Below, piece by piece: positions 54,961 to 63,184 of a stretch of 64,000 nucleotides of DNA. The first letter of the stretch is position 1. Each line of letters begins with the position of its first letter. The notes under the pieces were generated by a model. The model was not told where the DNA came from. It searched no databases and saw only the letters and a program-made list of their open reading frames with translations. The stretch comes from Pseudomonas sp. UBA6562 (GTDB lineage: Bacteria; Pseudomonadota; Gammaproteobacteria; Pseudomonadales; Pseudomonadaceae): contig NZ_DJJS01000007.1 of assembly GCF_002434265.1 (NCBI RefSeq), positions 686,775-750,774 of the forward strand. The letters run 5' to 3'. The translations under genes and the position numbers were made by a program.

Positions 54961-55872
54961 ATGCCAATGCCCTCCTCCGTGCGTCTGGTCGACGTCGGTC
55001 CGCGTGACGGTCTGCAGAACGAAGCCCGCCCCATCAGCGTGGCCGACAAGGTCCGTCTGGTCGACGACCTCACCGCAGCCGGCCTGGCCTACATCGAAGT
55101 CGGCAGTTTCGTCTCGCCCAAGTGGGTGCCGCAGATGGCCGGCTCCGCCGAGGTGTTCGCCGGCCTGACGCCACGCGCAGGGGTCACCTATGCGGCGCTG
55201 GCGCCCAACCTGCGCGGTCTGGAAGATGCGCTGGCCGCCGGCGTCAAGGAAGTGGCCGTGTTCGCGGCCGCTTCCGAGGCGTTCTCCCAGCGCAACATCA
55301 ATTGCTCGATCGGCGACAGCCTCAAGCGCTTCGAACCGCTGATGGCACTGGCACAGGCCGAAGGCGTACGGGTACGCGGTTACGTGTCGTGCGTACTGGG
55401 CTGCCCTTATGAAGGCACGGTACGCGCCGAACAGGTGGCGCCGGTGGCGCAGGCCCTGTATGGCATGGGCTGTTACGAGGTTTCGTTGGGCGACACGCTC
55501 GGTACGGGCACGGCCGGCGACACGCGGCGGTTGTTTGACGTGGTCGGTCGGGTCGTGCCGCGCGCGCAACTGGCTGGTCACTTCCATGACACCTATGGCC
55601 AGGCCCTGGCGAACGTCTATGCCAGCCTGCTCGAAGGCATCGGCGTGTTCGACAGCTCCGTGGCCGGGCTGGGTGGCTGCCCCTATGCCAAAGGCGCTAC
55701 CGGTAACGTGGCCACCGAAGACGTGGTGTACCTGATGCACGGGTTGGGCATCGAAACCGGCATCGACCTGGACCTGTTGATCGCCGCAGGGCAGCGCATC
55801 AGCGATGTATTGGGGCGGGCCAGTGGTTCGCGGGTGGCACGCGCTCGCAGCGCAGCCATGGCCTCGCAGTGA
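54961..55872 (+). CDS. mvaB: Hydroxymethylglutaryl-CoA lyase
   Basis: 303 residues. The N-terminal motif RLVDVGPRDGLQNE provides the metal-binding Asp. GHFHDTYGQALANV gives the HxH metal site. The signature SSVAGLGGCPYAKGATGN carries the active-site C240. The enzyme splits HMG-CoA into acetyl-CoA and acetoacetate, the last step of leucine and isoprenoid (liu) degradation. It is cotranscribed with liuR. The acetoacetate it produces could be activated by the CoA-transferase encoded at 48204-49592. Confidence 0.95.
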   Translation: MPMPSSVRLVDVGPRDGLQNEARPISVADKVRLVDDLTAAGLAYIEVGSFVSPKWVPQMAGSAEVFAGLTPRAGVTYAALAPNLRGLEDALAAGVKEVAVFAAASEAFSQRNINCSIGDSLKRFEPLMALAQAEGVRVRGYVSCVLGCPYEGTVRAEQVAPVAQALYGMGCYEVSLGDTLGTGTAGDTRRLFDVVGRVVPRAQLAGHFHDTYGQALANVYASLLEGIGVFDSSVAGLGGCPYAKGATGNVATEDVVYLMHGLGIETGIDLDLLIAAGQRISDVLGRASGSRVARARSAAMASQ

Positions 55873-56012
55873 CACACGTGGGGCATTGAGTGTTACCGCC
55901 CCCCAATGATCGGCAAGAAATCGGGTAACAGGGAAACAATTCGACAGAATTTCAGGAGGCGCTGAACTAGCTGAATCGGCTAAATGCCTGTTTTAAAAGG
56001 CTTTTGAAAAGT

Positions 56013-56028
56013 TGGCACGCCACCTGCT
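56013..56028 (+). promoter_or_regulatory. Sigma-54 (RpoN) promoter of the CrcY-like sRNA
   Basis: TGGCACG-CCAC-CTGCT has the invariant GG (56014-56015) and GC (56026-56027) separated by exactly 10 bases and closely matches the -24/-12 consensus. No coding gene starts downstream within 1 kb on this strand, so it should drive the sRNA. The start of transcription is expected near 56039. CbrB would be the enhancer-binding activator by analogy with CrcZ/CrcY. Confidence 0.87.
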
Positions 56029-56038
56029 ATATCTTTCG

Positions 56039-56399
56039 TACAACAAGAACAAAAAAACGCACCACCCAATAAAAACAACAGACAACGGTTCTGACATAAC
56101 AAGAACAACACGGCAGAAGCGTAGCAAGCAGATCTTTTTGGAGTCGATGGGTTTTCCGGGGTATTGCCCCGCACCTGGCACAGAACAACAAAACTACCCT
56201 CAGGTAGCGACAGTCAGGCTGGATCAGCAATGATGAACATCGATCAGCGCTCAAAAAAATACGTTTGCTCTTGAGCCCCGCATGGGGGCCACCGCTCCAC
56301 CCGGACACACCGACAAAAACAACAAACGGTACGTCCCGAATAATAAGAAAGCGCAGGCAACATACCTCAAGGGGAGCTTCGGCTCCCCTTAGTGCTTTC
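56039..56399 (+). ncRNA. crcY: CrcY-like catabolite repression small RNA
   Basis: About 360 bases of non-coding, relatively A-rich DNA between mvaB and mgtC, starting about 12 bases after a GG-N10-GC sigma-54 promoter and ending at a TTCG-loop terminator. It holds six A-rich CA motifs (AAnAAnAA type) at 56042-56057, 56068-56080, 56098-56110, 56184-56193, 56315-56326 and 56339-56350, for example AACAAGAACAA and AAAAACAACAAA. In P. putida CrcZ and CrcY, such motifs bind Hfq-Crc and relieve catabolite repression. I recall CrcY lying between mvaB and mgtC homologues. Small frames here are spurious. The 5' end is estimated. Confidence 0.88.
56369..56399 (+). terminator. Terminator of the CrcY-like sRNA
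   Basis: A perfect 9-base stem AAGGGGAGC (56369-56377), the stable TTCG tetraloop and GCTCCCCTT (56382-56390), followed by a U-poor tail ending CTTTCT. It also faces the 3' side of mgtC. Confidence 0.8.
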
Positions 56400-56563
56400 T
56401 AGGGTTGGGTGGTTGCGGTCCGGTCCGCACTGGGCCGGGAAACGATCCAGGCGCATCGACCGGGGCCGTTCGGGCACTGCGCGCCACTCGAACCGACGCC
56501 GCTTTGCGGCCCAGGGTGTCCAGCGGCGCGCTCAACCCCGCCCCCTATGCGCCTCGAGCTGGG

Positions 56564-57091
56564 TCAAAGCTTGGTTTTTTCCTCCTTCATCTTGTCCTCA
56601 CGCGGGCCGCCAATCCGTTCGACCAACGCCGGCATGCTGCTCAGCACCAACAAGCCCAGCACCGTACTGATCAATGCCGTGGCCTCGCGACCCATGCCCG
56701 CCGCCGTGCCGATCGCCGCCGTCATCCACAGACCCGCCGCCGTGGTCAGCCCCTTGACGTGACTGGGATCACTGCCGTTGCCCTTGAGGATGGTCCCGGC
56801 CCCCAGAAAGCCGATACCGGCCACGATGCCCTGGATCACCCGGCTCATCGCCTGCTCGTCGGCACCGGCCATGCTCGGGGCCAGCACGAACAGCGCGGCG
56901 CCCATGGACACCAGCATGTGCGTGCGCACGCCCGCCGACTTGCCACGGTGTTCGCGCTCGAAACCGAGTACCGCGCCAAGCACCGCCGCCATCGTCAAGC
57001 GCACCAGAATCCGCGCCACCTCCTGCTCGTCCGTGACGTCGGCGAACTCCGCCACCACTGCCGTCCATATGTTGTCCAACCAATCGTACAT
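56564..57091 (-). CDS. mgtC: MgtC/SapB-family membrane protein
   Basis: 175 residues from the ATG at 57091; GGAG lies 9 bases before it, whereas the ATG at 57097 is only 3 bases from that site. Four to five membrane helices occur in the N-terminal 150 residues. The MgtC signature is seen in VRLTMAAVLGAVLGFEREHRGK, VRTHMLVSMGAALFVL and GFLGAGTILKG. The short charged C-terminus lacks the ACT-like domain of longer MgtC proteins. MgtC helps growth in low magnesium and modulates ATP synthase and virulence in other bacteria. It is divergent from the DUF3203 gene. Confidence 0.9.
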   Translation of the reverse strand: MYDWLDNIWTAVVAEFADVTDEQEVARILVRLTMAAVLGAVLGFEREHRGKSAGVRTHMLVSMGAALFVLAPSMAGADEQAMSRVIQGIVAGIGFLGAGTILKGNGSDPSHVKGLTTAAGLWMTAAIGTAAGMGREATALISTVLGLLVLSSMPALVERIGGPREDKMKEEKTKL

Positions 57092-57238
57092 CGGCATTCG
57101 CTCCTGGGTTCCATTCAGTGCGTTGACCATCGCTCACTGCTGGAGTGCCCTCGCCTGCCGTTCGCCGGTTGCGGGGAGCCACCCAACCAGTCGGGCAGTC
57201 ACAACTTCTGCCTACCTATCCAGAGAGAGGAACTCCAC

Positions 57239-57478
57239 ATGCCCGTCCACATCGACGAAACCACCCATCGTTGCACGCTGACCGGCGCCGACCTGCGCCT
57301 TGAAACCGCCGGCTCCGACGTCGAGATCGTCACCGACGAACAACTACGCATGTCGGTCGCCGTGGCCGCCGGGCAGCGCGTGCCGGTCACCGAAGCCGAG
57401 GCCGATGCACTGACCGTGGCAGGCGCCAGGGACGGTCGCAAACACCTCAAGGCCAGCGTGCCAGGCTCGGTGATCTGA
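57239..57478 (+). CDS. DUF3203-like small protein
   Basis: 79 residues with GAGAGAGG 7 bases before the ATG. The sequence (VHIDETTHRCTLTGADLRL, then VAVAAGQRVPVTEAEADAL) resembles the DUF3203 family of short Pseudomonas proteins. There is no signal peptide or membrane helix. Beta-rich in the first half, it ends with basic RDGRKHLKAS. It is divergent from mgtC across 147 bases and is followed by 125 bases before the next gene. Function unknown. Confidence 0.75.
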   Translation: MPVHIDETTHRCTLTGADLRLETAGSDVEIVTDEQLRMSVAVAAGQRVPVTEAEADALTVAGARDGRKHLKASVPGSVI

Positions 57479-57603
57479 TCGGGCCCGCCACTGATACGGT
57501 TTTAGCAGCGTGAATTGAGGCTGTACTGCAAACAGCGACGCGGCCATAGTGGCAGGCGGTCGACGCCGACCGCCCTGCCCACCCGCCTGCCCGCCGAGCT
57601 GCC

Positions 57604-59013
57604 ATGAAACGCTACGAACGCTTTGCCGACGACATCGCCGAACTGATCCGCAGCGGGGTGCTCGGCCCCGGTGAGCGCCTGCCGTCGGTGCGCTATGCCA
57701 GCCAAACCCACGGCGTCAGCCCCTCTACCGTGTTCCAGGCCTACTACCTGCTGGAGCGTCGCGGCTTGATCCGCGCCCGGGCGCGATCGGGCTATTTCGT
57801 CAACAGCCACGCCCCGCGCGCCTTCACCGAGCCGCAAAGCCTGGCGCCGACCAGCGAGTCGACCGATGTCGACGTCAGCGACCTGGTGTTCTCTATCCTC
57901 GACTCCATCAAGGACCCGGCCACCGTGCCGTTCGGCTCGGCCTTCCCCAGCCCCAAGCTGTTCCCGCTGCAACGCCTGGCCCGTTCGCTGGCCAGCGCCG
58001 GACGCAACATGGACCCGCAGGTGGCGGTCACCGACCTGTCGCCGGGCAACCCGCAACTGCGCCGGCAGATCGCCCTGCGTTACATGGTCGCCGGGCTGAT
58101 GCTGCCCATGGAGGAATTGCTGATCACCAACGGCGCCCTGGAAGCACTCAACCTATGCCTGCAAGCGGTGACCGAGCCGGGCGACCTGGTGGCCATCGAG
58201 GCGCCGGCGTTCTATGCCTGCCTGCAAGTACTGGAGCGGCTCAAGCTCAAGGCAGTGGAGATTCCCGTGCAGCCGCGCGAAGGCATGGACCTCGCAGTGC
58301 TGGCGCAGACCCTGGACAAGCACCCGGTCAAAGCCGTGTGGTGCATGACCAACTTCCAGAACCCGATGGGCGCCAGCATGCCGGAGGCCAACAAGCAGGC
58401 GTTGGTGGGGTTGCTGCGCAAGCATCAGGTGCCGTTGATCGAAGACGACGTGTACGCCGAGCTGTATTACGCCCAGCACGCCCCCAAACCGGCCAAGGCC
58501 TTCGACACCGACGGGCTGGTCATGCATTGCAGCTCTTTCGCCAAGAGCCTGGCCCCGGGCTATCGCATCGGCTGGGTCGCCGCCGGGCGCTACGCACAGA
58601 AGATCGAGCGGCTCAAGCTGATGACCTCGCTGTGCGCCTCGATGCCGGCCCAGGCCGCCATCGCCGACTATCTACAGCACGGCGGCTACGATCGCCACCT
58701 GCGCAAGCTGCGCTACGCCCTGGAAGGCCAGCAGGCCAACATGCTCGCCGCCGTGGCCAAGTATTTCCCGGCACAAACGCGGGTCAGCCGGCCCAGCGGC
58801 GGCTATTTCCTGTGGCTGGAACTGCCCGAGCGCATCGATGCCCTCAAGCTGTTCCACATGGCCCTGGCCCAAGGCATCAGCGTCGCCCCGGGGCCGATCT
58901 TCTCCCCGACCCGGCGCTTCGGTCACTGCATCCGCCTGAACTACGGCAGCCCTTGGAGCGAGAGCTCGGAGCGGGCCATGGAAACCCTGGGACGGATCAT
59001 TCGCTCGTTCTAG
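57604..59013 (+). CDS. MocR-type regulator (GntR HTH fused to aminotransferase)
   Basis: 469 residues. An N-terminal GntR winged helix (1-70; VLGPGERLPSVRYASQTHGV, STVFQAYYLLERRG) is joined through a linker to a fold-type I PLP-dependent aminotransferase domain (about 105-465). The PLP Lys is K314 in SSFAKSLAPGYRIGW. YAELYYA and FQNPMGASMP patches are also present. MocR proteins use PLP or an aldimine as effector rather than as a catalyst. Targets are usually divergent or adjacent. The TAG stop codon falls inside the terminal repeat of a small palindromic element, so the original C-terminus may have been altered. Confidence 0.92.
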   Translation: MKRYERFADDIAELIRSGVLGPGERLPSVRYASQTHGVSPSTVFQAYYLLERRGLIRARARSGYFVNSHAPRAFTEPQSLAPTSESTDVDVSDLVFSILDSIKDPATVPFGSAFPSPKLFPLQRLARSLASAGRNMDPQVAVTDLSPGNPQLRRQIALRYMVAGLMLPMEELLITNGALEALNLCLQAVTEPGDLVAIEAPAFYACLQVLERLKLKAVEIPVQPREGMDLAVLAQTLDKHPVKAVWCMTNFQNPMGASMPEANKQALVGLLRKHQVPLIEDDVYAELYYAQHAPKPAKAFDTDGLVMHCSSFAKSLAPGYRIGWVAAGRYAQKIERLKLMTSLCASMPAQAAIADYLQHGGYDRHLRKLRYALEGQQANMLAAVAKYFPAQTRVSRPSGGYFLWLELPERIDALKLFHMALAQGISVAPGPIFSPTRRFGHCIRLNYGSPWSESSERAMETLGRIIRSF

Positions 59014-59155
59014 GCTCTGTACGAAATGTATCTGCATTCGCCCATACTGCGTTGAAACGGAGCTCGGAATGCTCATGTACTCCAGTACACTCCGCTTCCT
59101 CCCCCCGTTTCGCCTTGTCTGGCCTTCGCGCAGACACCTTTCGTATAGAGCCTAG
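59010..59155. repeat. MITE-like palindromic element
   Basis: 146 bases bounded by 17-base terminal inverted repeats with one mismatch (CTAGGCTCTGTACGAAA at 59010-59026, TTTCGTATAGAGCCTAG at 59139-59155). Inside are further imperfect inverted segments (GAAACGG near 59054 with CCGTTTC near 59103; TGTACT and AGTACA flanking CC near 59080). There is no coding capacity. It looks like a non-autonomous IS-derived miniature element. It fills the gap between the convergent mocR and emrB genes and could fold into a long terminator-like hairpin. Confidence 0.7.
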
Positions 59156-59167
59156 GCCAAGGCGAGG

Positions 59168-60703
59168 TCAATGCCCGCCCGAACCCGGCGGCGCCTTGGC
59201 GCTGAACGGCGGCTTGGCGAACCACACCAGCAGAATCAACCCGGCGAAGATCCAGGTCATCAGGGTGAAGTAGTCCACCGTCGACATCATGTAGGCCTGG
59301 CCGTTGACGATCTGTTCGAGCTGGGCGTAGTTCTGCAGGCTGGCGCCGCCCATCTGCTCCAGGGTATGGCGGGTCGCCGGGTCATACGGGGTGATGTGCT
59401 CGGTCAGATAGGCATGGTGCTGGTCGGCGCGGCGAATCCAGATCCAGGTGGTCAGGGACGCCGCAAAGCTGCCGCCCAGCGTACGCAGGAAGGTGGCCAG
59501 GCCCGAGCCGTCGGCGATCTGGTGCGGCGGCAGGTCCGAGAGCAGGATGCTCAAGGTCGGCATGAAGAACAGCGCCACGCCGATGCCCATGAACAGTTGC
59601 ACCAAAGCGATGTGCTGGAAGTCCACCTGACTGGTGAAGCCGGCGCGCATGTAGCAACTGGCGCCGATCGCCAGGAATGCCAAGCCCGCCAGCAGGCGCA
59701 GGTCGAAGCGGTGCGCGTACTTACCCACGAACGGCGACATCAGCACCGGCAGCAGGCCGATGGGCGCCACCGCCAGGCCCGCCCAGGTCGGGGTATAGCC
59801 CATCTGCGTCTGCAACCACTGCGGCAGGATCAGGTTGATGCCGAAGAACCCGGCATAGCCGCCGACCAGCACGATGGTGCCCACACGGAAATTGCGGTGC
59901 ACGAACAGACGCAGGTTCACCACCGGATGCCGGTCGGTCAGCTCCCAAATGACGAAGATGCACAGGAACACCAGGGAAATCAGGCTGCCGGCGATGATGA
60001 ACGGCGATTCGAACCAGTCCAGGTCGTTGCCCTTGTCGAGCACCACCTGCAAAGCGCCGACACCGACGATCAGGGTCAGCAGGCCGATGTAGTCCATGGG
60101 CTGACGGCTGGTGTGCACCGGCCGTGCGCGCATCTGCTGGCGCACCACCGCAGCGGCGAACAAGCCGATGGGAATGTTGATGAAGAAGATCCACGGCCAG
60201 CTGTAGTTGTCGGTGATCAGGCCGCCGAGGATCGGCCCGGCGATGGGCGCCACCACCGTCACCATCGCCAGCAGCGCCAGGGCCATGCCGCGCTTGGCGG
60301 GGGGATAGACGGCGATCAACAGTGTCTGGGTCATGGGGTACAGCGGGCCGGCCACCACCCCTTGCAGCACCCGGAAGCCGACCAGTTCGGGCATCGACTG
60401 GGCGATGCCGCAGAGGAACGAGGCCAGCACGAACAGCAGGGTCGCCCAGATGAACAGCTTGACCTCGCCGAAGCGCCGGCTCAGCCAGCCGGTCAACGGC
60501 AGGGCGATGGCGTTGCTCACCGCGAACGAGGTGATGACCCAGGTGCCCTGTTCGTAGCTCACGCCCAGGTTGCCGGAGATGGTCGGCAAGGCCACGTTGG
60601 CGATGGTGGTGTCGAGCACCTGCATGAAGGTCGCCAACGACAGGCCGATGGTGGTCAGCAACAGGCTCGGCGGCGTGAATTGGGCAGCGGCCGGCTGGCT
60701 CAT
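59168..60703 (-). CDS. emrB: DHA2-family multidrug efflux MFS transporter EmrB
   Basis: 511 residues with 14 predicted membrane helices. The DHA2 signature is seen in LATFMQVLDTTIANVALPTI (motif D1), WVITSFAVSNAIALPLTGWL and FGEVKLFIWATLLFVLAS. FFINIPIGLFAAAVV matches the EmrB/QacA consensus. It should act with the EmrA adaptor and an outer membrane channel to export hydrophobic toxic compounds. Its ATG overlaps the emrA stop by 4 bases. Regulation is probably by the MarR protein encoded first in the operon. Confidence 0.94.
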   Translation of the reverse strand: MSQPAAAQFTPPSLLLTTIGLSLATFMQVLDTTIANVALPTISGNLGVSYEQGTWVITSFAVSNAIALPLTGWLSRRFGEVKLFIWATLLFVLASFLCGIAQSMPELVGFRVLQGVVAGPLYPMTQTLLIAVYPPAKRGMALALLAMVTVVAPIAGPILGGLITDNYSWPWIFFINIPIGLFAAAVVRQQMRARPVHTSRQPMDYIGLLTLIVGVGALQVVLDKGNDLDWFESPFIIAGSLISLVFLCIFVIWELTDRHPVVNLRLFVHRNFRVGTIVLVGGYAGFFGINLILPQWLQTQMGYTPTWAGLAVAPIGLLPVLMSPFVGKYAHRFDLRLLAGLAFLAIGASCYMRAGFTSQVDFQHIALVQLFMGIGVALFFMPTLSILLSDLPPHQIADGSGLATFLRTLGGSFAASLTTWIWIRRADQHHAYLTEHITPYDPATRHTLEQMGGASLQNYAQLEQIVNGQAYMMSTVDYFTLMTWIFAGLILLVWFAKPPFSAKAPPGSGGH

Positions 60704-61914
60704 GGCGCGGCCGTCTTGCCGGCGGCGCTGTTGTCACGGATCAGTCGGGCGATCAGCGCATCGGCCTCGCCCAATTGCTGGTCGTAGACCTGGGTGCTGT
60801 AGGTGGCCTGTTGCGGAGGCTGCTGGGCCAGCACCGGACCGTCCTGGTCGTGTAGATCGACTTCGACCACGGTAGATAAGCCGATACGCAGCGGATGGCG
60901 CTGCAACTGCTCGCGATCCAGGGCAATGCGTACCGGCACCCGCTGCACGATCTTGATCCAGTTGCCGGTGGCGTTCTGCGCCGGCAACAAGGCGAAGGCG
61001 CTGCCGGTGCCGGCGCCCAGGCTCTGCACGGTGCCGCGGTATTCGATGTCGTCGCCGTAAAGATCGGCGGTCACGCTCACCGGCTGGCCGATGCGCATGT
61101 CGCGCAGCTGGGTTTCCTTGAAGTTGGCGTCGATCCACACCTCGTCCAGCGGAATCACCGCCATGGTCGCGGTGCCCGGTTGCAAGCGCTGGCCCAGCTG
61201 CACGGTGCGCTTGGCCACGTAGCCGGTCACCGGCGCCACCAGAGTGGTGCGCGCATGGTCGAGGTAGGCCTGGCGCAGCTCGGCGGCGGCGGCCATGACC
61301 TCGGGGTGCGAGGCCACTTGGGTGTCGTCGACCAAGGCGGTGCTGGTGTTGAGCTGCTGGCGGGCGCTGTCCACGGCGCTTTGCGCGGTGGTCAGGTCGT
61401 CGCGGGCGTGGGACAGCTCTTCGGCGGAAATCGCCCCGCCGTCAGCCAGCGCCTTGCGCCGGCTGTAGTTGTCGCGCGCAGTCTTGAGCGCCGCCTGGCG
61501 CGACTGCACCTGGGCCTTGAGCGCATCGACGTTGCTGTACAGACCGCGCACTTCGCGCACCGTACGCGCGAGCTTGGCCTGGCTGGCCTGCAAGGCCACC
61601 TCGGTATCGGACGGGTCGAAGCGCAGCAGTACCTGCCCGGCCTGGACCAGATCGCCATCGTCGGCACCGATGCTGGTGACCGTGCCGGTGACCAGGGGCG
61701 TGATTTCCACCACGTTGCCGTTGACGTAGGCATCGTCGGTGTTCTCTTCCCAGCGTCCGACCAGGCTGTACCACGCCCAACCGGCTGCCGCGCCGAGGAT
61801 CACCAGCAACAACAGGCCGAGCAGCCAGAGCTTGCGCTTGCGCGAGCTGGCGGGCTTGTCGGCGGTTTGGCCAGCGGGCTCGGCGGGAGCGTTGGCGTCG
61901 GGGGAAGTGGCCAT
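60700..61914 (-). CDS. emrA: Membrane fusion protein EmrA
   Basis: 404 residues. An N-terminal cytosolic Ala/Pro/Lys-rich segment is followed by one membrane helix (KLWLLGLLLLVILGAAAGWAW) and the HlyD-type adaptor (DDAYVNGNVVEITPLVTGTV, a long coiled hairpin about 120-220, then TTLVAPVTGYVAKRTVQLGQ). It bridges EmrB to a TolC-like channel, which is not encoded here. It follows the MarR gene by 30 bases and is coupled to emrB. Confidence 0.94.
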   Translation of the reverse strand: MATSPDANAPAEPAGQTADKPASSRKRKLWLLGLLLLVILGAAAGWAWYSLVGRWEENTDDAYVNGNVVEITPLVTGTVTSIGADDGDLVQAGQVLLRFDPSDTEVALQASQAKLARTVREVRGLYSNVDALKAQVQSRQAALKTARDNYSRRKALADGGAISAEELSHARDDLTTAQSAVDSARQQLNTSTALVDDTQVASHPEVMAAAAELRQAYLDHARTTLVAPVTGYVAKRTVQLGQRLQPGTATMAVIPLDEVWIDANFKETQLRDMRIGQPVSVTADLYGDDIEYRGTVQSLGAGTGSAFALLPAQNATGNWIKIVQRVPVRIALDREQLQRHPLRIGLSTVVEVDLHDQDGPVLAQQPPQQATYSTQVYDQQLGEADALIARLIRDNSAAGKTAAP

Positions 61915-61944
61915 GGCAGTACCTTGGAAAAAGTCGGAAGGGGT

Positions 61945-62418
61945 TCAACGGTTGCTGAAGCGACGCACCGTCATCGGGTCGCCGGCAGCGAGCAGGATCT
62001 TGGCCAATAGGCGCTCCAGAGTGCTCAGTTCGTCGGCCTCGAGCACGCCGACCAACTCGTTCATGGCCTTTGCGCCGACCTCGGGCAGGCGGTCGGCCAG
62101 GCGCTGACCTTCAGCGGTCAGCACCAGGCGCACTTGACGGCGATCCCGTGGGCAGCGCTGGCGTTGGATCAGCCCCTTTTGTTCGAGGCGATCGAGCATG
62201 CGCGTCATGGAGCCGCTGTCCAGGCCCAGGCACCGACACATTTCGGCGGGCGTATCGAGCGCCAGTTGGGTGATGATCACCAGCACCTTGAACTGCGCAG
62301 CGGTCACGCCTTCGCTCTCCAAGTGCGCATCGAGGATGCGGTCCTTGAGGATCGCTGCGCGCCCTAGCAGCAAGCCGAGCGAGCAATCAGAAAAGTTGTC
62401 TGGCGTGAAGAATGGCAT
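61945..62418 (-). CDS. emrR: MarR-family repressor of the emr operon
   Basis: 157 residues. A MarR winged helix-turn-helix in the middle (VTAAQFKVLVIITQL, TPAEMCRCLGLDSGSMTRML) is followed by the wing (KGLIQRQRCPRDRRQVRLVL) and C-terminal dimerisation helices. The first gene of emrR-emrA-emrB, it is expected to repress the operon and be released by phenolic or hydrophobic ligands. A perfect 14-base palindrome (62452-62465) lies 33 bases upstream of the start codon and is the likely binding site. Confidence 0.9.
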   Translation of the reverse strand: MPFFTPDNFSDCSLGLLLGRAAILKDRILDAHLESEGVTAAQFKVLVIITQLALDTPAEMCRCLGLDSGSMTRMLDRLEQKGLIQRQRCPRDRRQVRLVLTAEGQRLADRLPEVGAKAMNELVGVLEADELSTLERLLAKILLAAGDPMTVRRFSNR

Positions 62419-62451
62419 CGCACGCGCCCAGGCTAAGTGTGTGCAAATGTT

Positions 62452-62465
62452 ACTGCCTAGGCAGT
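62452..62465. promoter_or_regulatory. Probable EmrR operator
   Basis: ACTGCCTAGGCAGT is a perfect 14-base palindrome in the emrR upstream region, embedded in AT-rich DNA that could serve as promoter. Its size and position fit a MarR dimer site. Confidence 0.75.
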
Positions 62466-62639
62466 GAATGTCAAAGACTTTATTAGCAGCCTAATTAATT
62501 AAGCGGTCTGCCGCCGCCTGATGTGAGCCGCAGAGAGGCGGCAACCCCTGCCGGGCAGGTGCGCATGGGGCTTGTACCTGCTCAGGGTTGCTGAGCGGCG
62601 CAGCCGGGATCGACGCCGCATTCGCAAACGTCTCCAGGC

Positions 62640-63074
62640 TCAGGCCTGGGTACTGACCATGCTCCCAGCACTGCCCTTGTTCGCTTCGGCCAGCGCTGCC
62701 AGCAACTGACTGGTCGCGGTCATCAGGCTGGCATTGAGCGTGGCGATATTGGCTTGCTGGGCGGCCATGGCGGCCTGCTTGGCCTGGTCGCTCGTCTGCT
62801 GGGCACTGATGGACTCCAACTGGCGCTGCGCTTGGGCCAGTTGCTTCTGCAGATCCTTGATCATTTGCTTGAGTTCTTTGATCGCATCCGATTCGGTGTC
62901 TTCGCTGCTGGCGCCGCCTGCCGCCGGCGCCTGGGTCTGCAAGCCCTCATTGAACGCCTTGCCTTGCAGCTGCACGGCCGAGGTCTGTTCGGTGGTGCTG
63001 GAGATGTCTGTGGCGACAGAAGTAGAAGCAGGACTCATCGCTGATGGCACGACGAGGTTGGAAAAATTCACCAT
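62640..63074 (-). CDS. Small Ala/Gln/Ser-rich coiled-coil protein
   Basis: 144 residues with an excellent AGGAGG ribosome site, so it is expressed. There is no signal peptide. The N-terminal half is Ser/Thr/Ala-rich and disordered. The centre (about 65-125) is a strong coiled coil (IKELKQMIKDLQKQLAQAQ, SAQQTSDQAKQAAMAAQQAN). The C-terminus is Ala/Ser-rich. The pattern faintly resembles FlxA-like proteins, but that assignment is weak. Its neighbours are the emr operon and pvdA, with which it is divergent. Function unknown; a structural or secreted-substrate role is conceivable. Confidence 0.7.
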   Translation of the reverse strand: MVNFSNLVVPSAMSPASTSVATDISSTTEQTSAVQLQGKAFNEGLQTQAPAAGGASSEDTESDAIKELKQMIKDLQKQLAQAQRQLESISAQQTSDQAKQAAMAAQQANIATLNASLMTATSQLLAALAEANKGSAGSMVSTQA

Positions 63075-63184
63075 GGGTCCTCCTGGAATGGGCGTGGTGG
63101 GGCGTAGCCGCTATATCGGCAGCTGGCCCGAAAGCTGTAGGACCCAAGGCCGGCTTTTCTACGCCGCAGTGAAGCCGCCGCCGC

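Noticed and set aside
56012..56308. Short frames on both strands between mvaB and mgtC
   Set aside because: The region is better explained as a non-coding RNA: sigma-54 promoter, A-rich Hfq/Crc motifs and terminator.
59171..60787. 538-codon plus-strand frame opposite emrB
   Set aside because: Composition of an antisense frame (RQ/HQ-rich) and no ribosome site; emrB is well supported.
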